DNA of 64,000 nt. It comes from Geosiphon pyriformis. Lineage: Eukaryota > Glomeromycota > Glomeromycetes > Archaeosporales > Geosiphonaceae. The DNA lies in the NCBI GenBank assembly GCA_016748015.1, contig JAAOMT010000387.1, forward strand, positions 1 through 64,000. The letters run 5' to 3'. Made by a program: the position numbers and the translations under genes. Below, one piece after another: positions 10,240 to 22,440 of the stretch. Each line of letters opens with the position of its first letter. Position 1 is the first letter of the stretch. The notes beneath the pieces are model-generated. The model saw only the letters and a list, made by a program, of their open reading frames with translations, did not search any database and had not been told where the DNA came from.

Positions 10240-12275
10240 TACACAAATTTCAAAAATAATCAGTGATAAGAAAAGGAAGATTGAACTTGAAACATGTGAT
10301 TTGAAGTAAAGTAGTTTATTATAGAGCGAAAATTAATTCAATTGGTTAATACAATTGATATGAGAGGTGATTTTATAGCGTGTTTTTGGTGGAATATGGT
10401 ATAAAGATTGAAGCAAAAAAGATACTTAACGTCATATTCTCTATTCCCAGCTTGTTATCTGTTATTATATTTGGTTAACGATGAAAAAGCAATAAATCGT
10501 TACAATAAAAATCCCAGTGTCTACCATATTAACAATAGAGAATTGCAATGCTGAAAAAGATGGATTAAGTAGTTTAGCACATTTTTGGCTTATTTAGAAA
10601 TTACATTTGGAAATTCACCATATTGACATTCTTTTTTATAAAGAGTAGCTCAGTTAAAAACTTTGTTAGGCAAAGTATTACATGAATTTTTTAATTTTTT
10701 TTCCCATATAATTCTGCTACAAATTTTAGTTTGAAAAATTTAATTTTATTATAAAAAAAACGAATTTGAATGATTTATAATTTGTTCAATTATATATATT
10801 ACTATTCTTTTTGTTATTTTTCCGATAATAAATTATTTTTAAAAGAAAAAATTGAAAAATATAAATATATGATATAAAAATCTAGTTAAAAATATGATAA
10901 ATTTTCTGGTTATTTAAAATATAAAATAATTTTTGTAAAAAAATAACAAATAAATTAATATTAAAACGAATTGAATTAATATATTTTATTTTATTTTTTA
11001 CAAAAATTATTTTCAAGAACTGATTATGAAAAATATTAAATTTTTTATTAATTATAAAAATTCAAGTTGATAATTGTTTGTTTTATTTTACATGAATTAA
11101 ACAAAAAAATCTTGGAAAGTTAGATTTTTAATATTTCATAACAAATTCAGATAAACAAATAATTTTTTAATTTGTATTTAATCATTTAAAAAAAAATTTA
11201 ATTAAAAATATTAGCTTTAATTAAAAATATTTATAAATTTAAAAGAGATTTCTTTTCAAGTATCTTTATAAAATTTTTATCGAATTATTTCGTTGCATTC
11301 TATTTATCAAGGTATTTTCATAGTTCTTAAATAAACTACAGAGGTTGCTTGAAATTATGCTTGTATTATTTTGGTTATTACAGCCTTTAACGTAGAGAAT
11401 TATTCTAAATTAGCTACTTTTGTTTTAAATATTATTTTTTATTCTAATAACGAAATCAATAAAACTTATTAAAAGTTATTAAATATTGTGACCAAGCTAG
11501 AATCTCAAAAATTTTATTATTTAACCAAAAATTTCTCCTATTTTCGAATACCTTGGGAAATTTAATAATTTATTCCTATATCAATGATATCAATTAATTC
11601 CAAAATTTATTGTTCGCGTATATCTTCGAATTACCAAACTTAAAATTAAAATTAATAGAATAAATATGAAAATTATTCCATAATTATTTCTTCAAACTGC
11701 CATTAGCAAGTTAAAATAATTATTTCAAAACCCTTTTCTCAAATAATTAGGTTGAACACAATGTCTTCCAAGAATTATGAGACAATTATAATATTTTAAA
11801 AACTGGTAGAAAAAAGGATAAAACCAGTTTTTTTAAGATTTTTTAAAAATTTTAATATATGCAATCTCAAATTTTCACATTTATCACATATAATTTAATT
11901 ATTTAATGTAATATTTTGCCCAAAAACAATTATTATTATTCAAATTTTCATAGTTGTATTTTCTCCATGGAATAATAATATCAACAACTTTTACTTAATT
12001 TTCAAATTCTTTTTCACAATACAAATTGGCACAATCACTAAAATTAAAAAAGCCCCTTTAAAACCTTCTTCTATCCATAAGTTGAACTTATAAAAATTAT
12101 CACTTATTCCACTTTTAGGTTAACAAAATAGTCATATTTCAACAATAAAAAAAGAAAACCGTATAATTAATTAAAAAGACCTTTTAAATTATGACATTCC
12201 TTGATCTTATTGTCGAAATTCTTGACTCCTTAAATTTACAACTCCTGAGAATTTTCTTTTAGCGTCAACGTTGTT
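10240..12275. repeat. 3' flank of Sel1 pseudogene, duplicated with 17755-19330
   Basis: From about 10300 to 11110 this is nearly base-for-base identical to 17820-18640; shared words include gaagtaaagtagtttattat, gaggtgattttatagcgtgt and ggttaacgatgaaaaagcaa. After about 11130 similarity drops but can still be followed (tgagacaattataatatttt at 11779, aaattatgaca at 12187) to about 12275. No open frame of interest lies inside, so this is a duplicated non-coding flank. The step from near-identity to weak similarity is discussed in the findings. Confidence 0.75.
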
Positions 12276-12346
12276 TTTTCATGTTTCACAATCATTTTGT
12301 GCTAAATTCGCGTTGTCAGACATTTCGGAATATATTTAAAAAAAAA

Positions 12347-12497
<151 letters not shown>

Positions 12498-13084
12498 GTA
12501 ATTGAGAATCTGAGAAAATAAGAATAATCAAAACTGATATTTAATTCTCAAAGTCAATTTTCACATGTATAGCCATTCTAGTAAAACTTTCTTTTAAACT
12601 CTTATCAAAATTTTCTATAATCACCAAATTCATGACGTCTACGTGCCGGGATGTTTTTCACATTTCAAGCTTATTCAACAATCTCATCTGACTCTCAGAT
12701 TGTGTGTGGATGTGGATCGTTGTCGAAAACTTGCTTTGAATTAAATTATTTCCAGGAAACTTTAAAGTCTGTGTGAGAAATTACCTATTAAACACAATGG
12801 AAACACAAAGAAAAAGGTTTCGTAATACTCAGCTGTGGGATTAAGGGTAATTAATTATTAACAATTATTAACATTGTAGTGCTAGGCTTCTGTCTGTATT
12901 GGTGACATCACTCTTATTTTAATTTTTGATTTCAAATGATCGCTGGGAAACTAAACAATATAATGAAACTAATACTGCCCGAAGAAAAAATGGGCAACTT
13001 GTTTAGTCAAGTTTCTTTTTAAAACATGATTCTGACGTAAAAATTAAAATTTCGGATACTTGTTATGAATGGCTTTGATTTTTT

Positions 13085-13333
13085 TTAACGCCACATGCTC
13101 CTAATAGTATTAGCACTATTGATGGCAGATATCAACAAATCCAAAATGGTCTTGTCAAAAATTCCCGAGGATTTCATCATCTTCAACACTAGCCTGTTGC
13201 GACAAATTATCAAATATTGGGAAAAAGATTTTCGTGATATTATTCGGTTTTTTTTGACCGATTTCTTTAAAAGGATTCTAAGATGATCCACAAAACCAGG
13301 AATTGGAAAATCTTTTTTTAACCAATTTTCCAT
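13085..13333 (-). CDS. Small hypothetical ORF, doubtful
   Basis: An 82-codon frame with ATG start (MENWLKKDFPIPGFVDHL...) and balanced, Lys/Ile/Ser-rich composition, in a stretch that is less AT-rich than its surroundings. I recognise no domain, signal peptide or membrane segment. It could be a fragment of a decayed host or transposon gene. The opposite strand is open over 13095-13286 as well, which lowers confidence that either is translated. Confidence 0.2.
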   Translation of the reverse strand: MENWLKKDFPIPGFVDHLRILLKKSVKKNRIISRKSFSQYLIICRNRLVLKMMKSSGIFDKTILDLLISAINSANTIRSMWR

Positions 13334-13611
13334 TTTTTTCTCATAAAATAAAAATTTCCCTAAGAAATGATTAATTGATCAATTAAATCTATTAATCAAA
13401 TCAATCAAAAATTCTCTCTAATTGAAAATAAAACAAATCATTGAAAACTTTTAACGGTTAACCCCCTTTTGAAAAATAATTTGATCTTTTATTTTATTTG
13501 TTTTCTTTTATTTTATCTCGTATTGTTTTGTTTTGTTTTATTTTATTTTATGCTTTTTTTCCCGTAAATATGACCAGCCCGTCAGTTGTACCAGCGAATA
13601 ATCTTATCTCA

Positions 13612-13637
13612 CCCTACCTACCTACCTACCTACCTAC
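13612..13637. repeat. Tetranucleotide microsatellite (CCTA)n
   Basis: Six consecutive CCTA units. The unit is not the telomeric hexamer. Confidence 0.9.
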
Positions 13638-15474
13638 AAGGTAGCTGCTTTTAATTTAATGTTATGTTTTATCATTACGTATAAGATAATTTTTTCAAAT
13701 ATAAGCGTGTTAGTGTAATAATCTGTTTTTTATTATAAATATTTTATATGTAAAAACTTGTAATATTCTCATAATATCAGTTTTTAATTTTTATATAATG
13801 TTTTTTAATTAAAAACTTAAATCATTTTGTAAAATTTTCAACTTATTTTTAATTAAACAGAGTTTTAGCTAAAATAAAAAATGAAAAATAAAAAAGTTAA
13901 GAATAAAGTAAATAAAAATGAATATTAAGTAAAAAAAAATAAAATATTTTAATATATTATAAGTTATATTTTAAATAGAAAAATATTATAATATTATAAT
14001 TTAAAAAATATATGATTACACAATTTAAAAATATCCCAATATTTTAAATTAAAAAATAACATAATTATTTAATTTAAATATTTAAAATATTTAAATAAAA
14101 AATATTTTAAAAAAATTCAATTAATAAGAGAAAATATAAGCTTTTATGTTATATTGCTGTTTTTAACACGATCTTAAAACTTCAAAAATTATAATCAAAT
14201 TTTTATTTGGTATTATATTTCTTTCAAAGAATTTTAAAAACAAACATATATTGTTTTTAATTTAAAAAACATTTTTAACTTTAAAATTCATTATTTTATT
14301 ATATATTTTATCAATATAATAGTTATGTAATAAATATCTTAAACATTTTTCAAATTATAAATTAAAATTTAAAACCAAATAAATATGAAATTCTTCTTAG
14401 TTTTTTTTTATTTAATTTAAAATTATATTAGTTAATCTTTGATTATTTTATATTTAATTATTAAATAATTATTTCAAACTCAAAGTTCCAAAATCTTTTA
14501 TATAAAGAAAAAAACTCATAAGAAAAATAACAGAATTTATTAATTTCAACAAAAATTATAATAAGAATGATTTGCTGTAATACTTCAAAGCCTTAAGACT
14601 TAAAAAGTCATAAATTTTGAATTGAGCCTTTAATTTTAACTAAATCACATTTTACGAATTTATTTTTCCATATTTCAGTATTTAAATATTAAAGACACTT
14701 GGTAAAAATTACATTATAGACTTCAATATATATACTCAATTTCTTTCTTTGCGTGAATTTTACTGATTTTTTCATTAAAACCAAAATATTTTTACTCAAT
14801 AAAGTAATTCTGAATGCATCAAATTTTATAATGGATTTAAAGTAATTATACATAATCTCAAGGGAAATATATACAAAGCTTAATTTTTGTAATTAGATTT
14901 TATCTAACATATTCAAATATCAACCAATATGTACAAAATTTTTGCCAAATGAAAAACAAAGATGATAATTTTGAAAATTTTAATTTAATATGAATATCAA
15001 GATAATATCGAGGTTTACCATTTTCTTAAAACAAAATCATGGGGCAGTTTCGAAATAACCCAATTAATTAAATTGGTTTTATCGACTCGCTGAAATCCAA
15101 GATTAAAGGAAACGATATTAAACTTGTTATCACTGAACCGGCTAGAGCTAACGAAGACCATCTGTAATCTTTAGAAAAAAGAACCATCTACAACCTTAGA
15201 ACTAGATTTTAGTTTATTAATGACCCATTGACAAAAACAAAAATCGTCAGCCTTTTTACGCCTTTGCATTCCAAAAGATCTTTAGCCGTTTAAGCAATGT
15301 ATGATATAAGCGTCTATTTTCAGAACTTTCTAGCGTTTCAGATTTCTTCAAGGCCTAGGCTTTTCGGGAATGTGATTATAGGTTGAAATCCTTATTTATT
15401 AGCAAGATGAAATCCTTCTTTACCCATCCAAAATATTGGAGGTTTAATAATTCATTTGTTTTGCTACAAAAATC

Positions 15475-17754
15475 ATGTCTTCAACTTCATCAATTGTAAA
15501 CGCAACTTCATCCCTCGAATGGCTTGAAGGAGCATTAATTGTCATCAAAGAAAATTTGACCATTTTTTCAGCCAATGAATATTCAAAAGTTGCTGACTTG
15601 GTGAAAAAATATGTTGAGCGCAGTCAGAAAAAACCTGAAGACTTATTCAATTGCTTAAATAATAAAAGTTCAAAGCGTTCGATAGACTATATCTTGCTCG
15701 GCTTTTCTTTAGAACATGGGATTGGAACTATTCCTAATTTAAGAAGAGCCTTTTTAGAATTTCAAAATGCAGCAAAGACAAAAGATTCTTTTGGACAATT
15801 CTTCTTAGGCTATTGTTATAATAATGGAATTGGTACTTCACAAAATCGAGAAAAAGCATTTGAACTTTATTCAAAAGCAGCAGAGGCGGGACATACAACG
15901 GCACAATACAGTCTTGCACTTTGCTATTCAAATGGAAGGGGAACAACGAAAAATGAGAAAAAAGCATTCGAACTTTATTCAAAAGCAGCAGAGGCAGGAC
16001 ATACAATGGCACAACTCAAACTTGGAACTTTTTATTTTAATGGAAAGGGAACGATAAAAAATGAGAAAAAAGCATTTGAGCTTTATTCAAAAGCAGCAGA
16101 GGCGGGACATACAACGGCACAATACAGTCTTGCACTTTGTTATTCAAATGGAAGGGGAACGACGAAAAATTCAGAAAAAGCATTTGAACTTTATTCAAAA
16201 GCAGCAGAGAAGGGATATTTAAATGCACAATTCAATCTTGCAAATTGTTATTTAAATGGATGGGGAACAAAGAAAAATGAGGAAAAAGCATTTGAACTTT
16301 ATTCAAAAGCAGCAGAGGCGGGAGATTTAAATGCACAATACAATCTTGCAGTTTGTTATGCTAATGGAGAAGGAACGACGAAAAATTTAGAAAAAGCATT
16401 TAAACTTCATTCAAAAGCAAAGGCGGGACATACAAATGCACAATTCAATCTTGCGAATTGTTATTTAAATGGATGGGGAACAACGAAAAATTCAGAAAAA
16501 GCATTTAAACTTTATTCAAAAGCAGCAGAGGCGGGACATACAAATGCACAATACAATCTCGCAGTTTGTTATCGAAATGGAGAAGGAACGACGAAAAATT
16601 CCGAAAAAGCATTCAAACTTTTCTCAAAAGCAGCAGAGGCCGGAAATTTAGATGCACAATTCAATCTTGCAAATTGTTATTTAAATGAATGGGGAACAAC
16701 GAAAAATTCAGAAAAAGCATTCAAACTTTTCTCAAAAGCTGCAGAGGCGGGACATACAACGGCACAAAACAATCTCGCAGTTTGTTATCGAAATGGAGAA
16801 GGAACGACGAAAAATGAGGAAAAAGCATTTGAACTTTATTCAAAAGCTGCAGAGGCCGGAGATTTAGATGCACAATACAATCTTGCAAATTGTTATTTAA
16901 ATGAATGGGGAACAACGAAAAATCCAGAAAAAGCATTCAAACTTTATTCAAAAGCTGCAGAGGCCGGAGATTTAGATGCACAATACAATCTTGCAGTTTG
17001 TTATTTATATGAATGTGGAACAACGAAAAATTCAGAAAAAGCATTCAAACTTTTCTCAAAAGCTGCAGAGGCGGGACATACAGGGGCACAATACAATCTC
17101 GCAGTTTGTTATCGAAATGGAGAAGGAACGACGAAAAATTTAGAAAAAGCATTTGAACTTTATTCAAAAGCTGCACAGGCCGGAAATTTAGATGCACAAT
17201 TCAATCTTGCAAACTGCTATTTATTTGAATGGGGAACAACGAAAAATTCAGAAAAAGCATTCAAACTTTTCTCAAAAGCTGCAGAGGTGGGACATACAGG
17301 GGCACAAAACAATCTCGCACTTTGTTATTCAAATGGAGAAGGAACGATGAAAAATTCAGAAAAAGCATTCAAACTTTTCTCAAAAGCTGCAGAGGCGGGA
17401 CATACAGCGGCACAATACAATCTCGCAGCTTGTTATCGAAATGGAGAAGGAACAACGAAAAATTCAGAAAAAGCAGTTAAACTTTATTCAAAAGCAGCAG
17501 AGGCGGGAGATTTAAATGCACAATTCGATCTTGCAGTTTGTTATGCTATTGGAGAAGGAACGACGAAAAATTTAGAAAATGCATTTAAACTATATTCAAA
17601 AGCAGCAGAGGCGGGACATACGACGGCACAATATATCCTTTCACTTTATTATCGAAATGATTTGGAAGCAACGGAAGATCTACAAGTAGGAAATCGAAAT
17701 ATACGGGAAACTGCGAAAAATCTAGAAAAAACATTTGAAGGATTGAATAAATAA
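15475..17754 (+). CDS. Sel1-like repeat protein (759 aa)
   Basis: The only intact host-type gene in the window. Residues 1-60 are non-repetitive (MSSTSSIVNATSSLEWLEGA...), followed by about 18 tandem Sel1-like repeats of 36 residues to about residue 725, then a degenerate end (...NLEKTFEGLNK). The consensus unit is AQYNLAVCY-NGEGTTKN-EKAFKLYSKAAEAG, the antiparallel helix pair of the TPR-like Sel1 family, which forms a superhelical scaffold for protein binding. No kinase domain, signal peptide or membrane helix is visible. One repeat is 35 residues (LHSKAKAGHT lacks one Ala). DNA units of 108 bp are nearly identical, pointing to recent tandem expansion. Such proteins are hugely expanded in arbuscular mycorrhizal fungi, often joined to kinases; the partner here is unknown. 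The ATG at 15475 is chosen because the unique amino-terminal segment precedes the repeats. No introns are needed. Confidence 0.9.
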   Translation: MSSTSSIVNATSSLEWLEGALIVIKENLTIFSANEYSKVADLVKKYVERSQKKPEDLFNCLNNKSSKRSIDYILLGFSLEHGIGTIPNLRRAFLEFQNAAKTKDSFGQFFLGYCYNNGIGTSQNREKAFELYSKAAEAGHTTAQYSLALCYSNGRGTTKNEKKAFELYSKAAEAGHTMAQLKLGTFYFNGKGTIKNEKKAFELYSKAAEAGHTTAQYSLALCYSNGRGTTKNSEKAFELYSKAAEKGYLNAQFNLANCYLNGWGTKKNEEKAFELYSKAAEAGDLNAQYNLAVCYANGEGTTKNLEKAFKLHSKAKAGHTNAQFNLANCYLNGWGTTKNSEKAFKLYSKAAEAGHTNAQYNLAVCYRNGEGTTKNSEKAFKLFSKAAEAGNLDAQFNLANCYLNEWGTTKNSEKAFKLFSKAAEAGHTTAQNNLAVCYRNGEGTTKNEEKAFELYSKAAEAGDLDAQYNLANCYLNEWGTTKNPEKAFKLYSKAAEAGDLDAQYNLAVCYLYECGTTKNSEKAFKLFSKAAEAGHTGAQYNLAVCYRNGEGTTKNLEKAFELYSKAAQAGNLDAQFNLANCYLFEWGTTKNSEKAFKLFSKAAEVGHTGAQNNLALCYSNGEGTMKNSEKAFKLFSKAAEAGHTAAQYNLAACYRNGEGTTKNSEKAVKLYSKAAEAGDLNAQFDLAVCYAIGEGTTKNLENAFKLYSKAAEAGHTTAQYILSLYYRNDLEATEDLQVGNRNIRETAKNLEKTFEGLNK

Positions 17755-19330
17755 GTTACTAAATACACAAATTCCAAATCAGATCAAAAGACAAAGATTG
17801 AATTTGGTACATGTGATTTGAAGTAAAGTAGTTTATTATAGAACGAGAATTTAATTCAATTGGTTAATACAATTGATATGAGAGGTGATTTTATAGCGTG
17901 TTTTTGGTGGAATATGGTATAAAGATTGAAGCAAAAAAGATACTTGACGCCATATTCTCTATTCCCAACTTGCTATTTGTTATTATATTTGGTTAACGAT
18001 GAAAAAGCAATAAATCATTACAATAAAAACCCCAGTGTCTACCATATTAACAATAGAGAATTGCAATGCTGAAAAAGATGGATTAAGTAGTTTAGCACAT
18101 TTTTGGCTTATTTAGAAATTACATTTGGAAATTCACCATATTGACATTCTTTTTTATAAAGAGTAGCTCAGTTAAAAACTTTGTTAGGCAAAGTATTACA
18201 TGAATTTTTTAATTTTTTTTCCCATATAATTCTGCTACAAATTTTAGTTTGAAAAATTTAATTTTATTATAAAAAAAACGAATTTGAATGATTTATAATT
18301 TGTTCAATTATATATATTACTATTCTTTTTGTTATTTTTCCGATAATAAATTATTTTTAAAAGAAAAAATTGAAAAATATAAATATATGATATAAAAATC
18401 TAGTTAAAAATATGATAAATTTTCTGGTTATTTAAAATATAAAATAATTTTTGTAAAAAAATAACAAATAAATTAATATTAAAACGAATTGAATTAATAT
18501 ATTTTATTTTATTTTTTACAAAAATTATTTTCAAGAACTGATTATGAAAAATATTAAATCTTTTATTAATTATAAAAATTCAAGTTGATAATTGTTTGTT
18601 TTATTTTACATGAATTAAACAAAAAAATCTTGGAAAGTTACATTTTTAAATTTAATAACAAATTCAAGTAGCTAAATAATTTTTTAATTTGTATTTAATC
18701 ATTTAAAAAAACATATTAGCTTTGATTAAAAATGTTTTTTTTTTTAAAAAAATACTTCTAAAAAGAATATTATAAATTTAAAAAAGATTTCTTTTGAAGT
18801 ATCTTTAAAACTTTATTTCGTTGCATTCTATTTATTACAAAGTTCTTGAATAAACGTTTAAGACTATGCTATATTATTTAGGTTATTACAGCTTTTAATG
18901 TAAAGAATTATTCTAAATTAGCTACTTGTTTTAAATCTTATTTTTATTTTAATCATATCAATCTTCGAGTTATCCAACTTTAAATTAAATAATAAATATA
19001 AAAATGAAAAAACTTTAAGAACTTTCTGATTTTTATCATCATCTTTTCAACTGCTATTAACAAACTAATTTATTATTTCAAAATAATTTTCTCAAATAAT
19101 AGATTGAACACAATGTTTTTCAAGAATTATGAGACAATTATAATATTTTAAAAAATGTTAGAAAAAGAGTGAAACTAGATTTCAAAACTTTAACATATGC
19201 AATCTCAAATTTTTATACTTACCACATATAATTATCCATAATTAATTAAAAAATCTTTGAAATTATGACAAAAAATATCAAGAGAAATTCTAAAATTCTC
19301 GACTTCTGATAATTTTTTTTAGTATTAGTT
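17755..19330. repeat. 3' flank of Sel1 gene, duplicated with 10240-12275
   Basis: Second copy of the flank described at 10240. Near-identical up to about 18640, then diverging; last shared words lie near 19250-19320 (aaattatgaca; tgataattttttttagtatt). No gene is seen. Confidence 0.75.
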
Positions 19331-20030
19331 TTGCTCTACAATTATTTATGTTAATATGAATTTCTATTTGATTTTATTATTATTATTGAGAAATAATCTT
19401 TTTTTTATAGATTTATATAAATATTTACTCCAAAACAACCAATTATATATTAGTTTATTGTAATAATATGTCTTTTTTTATTAAACCAATTATTATGTTT
19501 TTTTAATATTTAAGATAAAACAAAATATATATATTGGTTTTTTTATTATAAATAATTTTAATATTTAAAATTGAATGTTTATTTTTAAAACTTTTGTAGT
19601 TGTTAATCAGATTTGTGATTATTTTGTTATTTACTTTGTTATTTTTTGGTTTTTATGTCTAAGATTAAATTAATTATTAAATAATTGCTTTTATAAATAA
19701 AATATATATTTATAAAATAACAAATAACTTTGCTTTTAAATTGTAATTGTTTGTTATAGTTGTTTTCATAAACAGAATTAAAAATAATATTAAACAAATT
19801 ATTTAAGTTTTTGTGTTTTAATGTTTTAATAAATAGATTTAAATTATTTTTTTTATGATTTTATTAAAAATATTAATAGGTATTTTTTTATTTAAAACTA
19901 TATTATTATAATATATTTAAAATTTTTACTTTTTTTTATTTAATATAATTTAATTATTGTTTTATTACTATTTTTTGTTTTATATTCAATATTATGTAAA
20001 TTTTAAATTTTTTTTAATTATAAAAAAAAA
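19331..20030. other. AT-rich tract, no gene seen
   Basis: About 700 bases of strongly AT-rich sequence with long T runs and stops in all frames, ending at the LINE target duplication. Confidence 0.5.
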
Positions 20031-20039
20031 TTTGTTCTA
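20031..20039. repeat. Target-site duplication of LINE 2, left copy
   Basis: tttgttcta occurs here, directly before the poly(T) that is the minus-strand poly(A) tail, and again at 57385-57393 beyond the 5' end of the same LINE, 37 kb away. Confidence 0.75.
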
Positions 20040-20175
20040 TTTTTTTTTTTTTTATTAGCTTAACGAGTAAGGTCCAAATACTACCTAGTGCTATACATCA
20101 AAGATATGATCTAAATTAGGCATGAATCATGTATTTTTCATACGTGACCAGCCACTTGGGTCAATTAAAACAACA

Positions 20176-20946
20176 CTATACCACTATGTGAATTAAAACT
20201 GAGTCACTTATGCCAAAGAAAAATAAACAAGATTTGCAAAAACCAAAATGAACACCAAAAGCATTGACAATGCCAAGCAATTTAACTATTCCAGCCAACA
20301 ACCCTAAAGCCAAACCAGAAACTGAAACAAAAACTGAACTATTAAGAGGAATCAACCCATTCTTCTCCATGTAAGCATAATGTTTGGCATGAACCAATCA
20401 GACATCACTTCTAAAAGCAAGACTAAGAGAGTGCACAAATTTGACAATCTCCAAACCAGCAATTTTGGGATCATGAAAAACAGTGACCATCTTGCAAAAC
20501 CAATTATTAAAAATAAAACTCTTATAGAGCACTGTGGATAAGAAGGAGTCAGAAGAACATGAAAACAACAATTGAAGTATGCCCAAAGAAGAATGAGAAA
20601 AACCAGAAACCATCTTTCAGGAGTTCACATGGGATTCCAACAACTGATATCAAACAGAATTATCAATCTTACAAGAGAATACATGATCCAAAGTTTCCAC
20701 ATTGCCACAATATAAGCACAATACACTAGGATATAATCTATTATAAAAGCGTTTCTGAATGGCAACTGGCAGCTGATGGTACAAAGCCTTCATGAAATAA
20801 GTGCATGTATTAGCTGAAAGTCTGCTGGTAAAACTGGCAGCCATGTGCAAGTCAGAGTGCCAAACCAAAGATGAATGGAGCCAGTCAACTTCAGAAAGCA
20901 AACCATCTGCCAAAAATCTGGAACCAGAACCAACCTTGCAGTGTAC
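20176..20946 (-). pseudogene. LINE 2 ORF2, C-terminal part after element A
   Basis: Continuation of the ORF2 coding sequence left of the element A insertion. It reads ARLVLVPDF, then SEVDWLHSSLVWHSDLHMAA, MKALYHQLPVAIQKR and the zinc signature CLYCGNVETLDHVFSC (about 20660-20710), and ends with ISDSVLIHIVV at 20176. Frame changes near 20610-20650 and 20910 and a stop near 20398 interrupt it. It is followed by the family 3' UTR (20054-20175). Confidence 0.85.
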
Positions 20947-20950
20947 ATAA

Positions 20951-21731
20951 TATTACAGATAATTATTTGGGGTCTTAAAGCAAATAACAAATCTGTAACT
21001 TGGTGCTTAATTGGTACTCTGGCGTAGATATCTGAAGGTTTTATTGATCTGAAGGTTTGTTGTAAAGTCTTTTGTATAATGGACAGAGATTTAACAATTG
21101 TTTTCAGTAGCCTCTCAGAATTGCAATTCTATCAAATTTTTTTCTCAGCATGGTGGCCAGTAATTCTCCTGGTAAGCTATTCTCAAATCTATAAGTGTTC
21201 TACTCTTGTTTTATGGGTCTTTTACCAGTTCCTATAACATCTGTATCTTAGCACTTAATTCTTAATCAATTTAATAAAACAAAAAAATAAAAAAAAATAA
21301 AAAAAATTTAAACAAAAGCAATTGCAAGTTAGTATCCCATCAATAGCTGTGATTAAGAGCTATTGTTTCAGTATGATTAAGTATCAATTACTATCAACAT
21401 GAAGTGTTAATAGTGAGAGTAAATTTAAGATAGAAAATAATTATTTATTGATATTTGTGGATGGGAAGATTGTTTAAATAAAATCTAAACTGAGAGATCT
21501 GTCTTTTCTACTTCTAATGCTATCACTATATATACATAATTTGGGTTCTACAAGATTGCTTACATTCTCAAGTGATGTGCTATAATTTCTCAAGCAATGC
21601 TCACATTGCTGAATAATGTGCTATATTTTCTTGATATTGCTCCATATTGCTAAACAATATGCTTATATGCTAACTACTATTTTCTTATTGGCCTACTATT
21701 TTTCTATATCTGTTTTTTTTTATGAGTAACA
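20951..21731 (-). repeat. Element A 3' LTR (781 bp)
   Basis: Plus-strand start tattacagataat (terminal tg changed to ta) and end tatgagtaaca, matching the 5' LTR along its length. It is 40 bases longer than its partner because it carries extra copies of the ATTGCT/AGCAAT motif in the region at 21560-21690. Confidence 0.9.
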
Positions 21732-21750
21732 TTATCTCCTCCTTTTAATA
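21732..21750 (-). promoter_or_regulatory. Element A polypurine tract
   Basis: On the minus strand, attaaaaggaggagataa lies directly before the 3' LTR; this RNase H-resistant tract would prime plus-strand DNA synthesis. The same ggaggagataa core precedes the 3' LTR of element B. Confidence 0.85.
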
Positions 21751-22440
21751 TTAAGCTTCATTGAAATCTTTGTTTTGAATTAATTCTAGTACTTCTTTTT
21801 CAAGTATTGTTTGTTTAACTCTGTTTCTTATGTCTTCTATTTGTGTATTGTTCATTCTTCCTCATTGGTTAATGGTTATTGTTTCTATGTCAAAGTGTAG
21901 TAGTATTTCTGGATAGTTTCAAAATATGTTGTGTAGTTGGTACATTGTTTTAGCATGTAGTGTTGAATTCACTTTCTTTCCAATAAATTCTTTAATTTGT
22001 TGTATTATGTCTTGGTTAAATATTCTCTTGGATTTGTCGATATACAACTTCTGAATATTTCACTTTTGACCTAACTGGTAGTAGCAATATGATATTAGAA
22101 GTCATTCTATCTATTGCTTCTAATTTTTTTTTGTAAGCTCTTCTGTTGGTGCCATAATAGGTATTTTCCCAAAAGTGTTCTTCACTTTTTCTATTAAGTT
22201 ATCTGTCCAGTTTTTATCATTCTTTGGTGGTCACTGATATGATGTATTCTTTGTTTTTTTTGGGTGTTTCAATAGCAAATTATTTGGTTGTTAATAACAA
22301 TTTCCATGTCTAACTGTTGTTGATTTAAGGCCTAGAACAATTGTTGAGCTATTGTGTGAATATGATCTGGTATTTCCATTTTTCTTGGTTGTTTTTGTCA
22401 TGTGTACTGTGTCTTTATACTTTTGGTTGTTCAATTTGAT
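21751..22440 (-). pseudogene. Element A ORF3 (function unknown), decayed
   Basis: Downstream of integrase, a separate reading frame can be followed on the minus strand through stops. It includes the family blocks GKIPIMAPTEELTKKN, ISYCYYQLGQK and FNQDIIQQIKEFIGKKVN and ends in DFNEA at the polypurine tract. It aligns with ORF3 of elements B (36762-37427) and D (47417-48075), so it is a shared part of these elements and not chance. I recognise no domain; predicted content is helical and charged. The core YCYYQL is kept in all three copies. Confidence 0.6.

Larger units (their letters stand above)
12498..15474. other. Intergenic region with simple repeats, no confident gene
   Basis: About 3 kb. 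12500-13640 has more balanced composition than its surroundings and holds one short unconvincing frame (separate entry). (TTTTA)-like runs occupy 13490-13555. 13650-14760 is extremely AT-rich. 15040-15470 is again less AT-rich, contains no long open frame and directly precedes the Sel1 gene, so it probably includes that gene's promoter and 5' UTR. I see no clear TATA box or other defined site. Confidence 0.5.

Noticed and set aside
10340-10420. Possible tRNA in the Sel1 3' flank
   Set aside because: Only a D-arm-like word is present; no T-loop box, no acceptor stem pairing found by eye.
13612-13637. Telomere-like repeat
   Set aside because: The unit is CCTA, a tetranucleotide, internal, without the CCCTAA hexamer.
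15734-16936. Several open frames on the minus strand and in other phases within the Sel1 gene
   Set aside because: Shadows produced by the repeated 108-bp unit; the repeating frame in phase with 15475 explains the conservation.
15820-17640. CRISPR-like regular repeats
   Set aside because: The 108-bp periodicity is coding Sel1 repeats without spacers.
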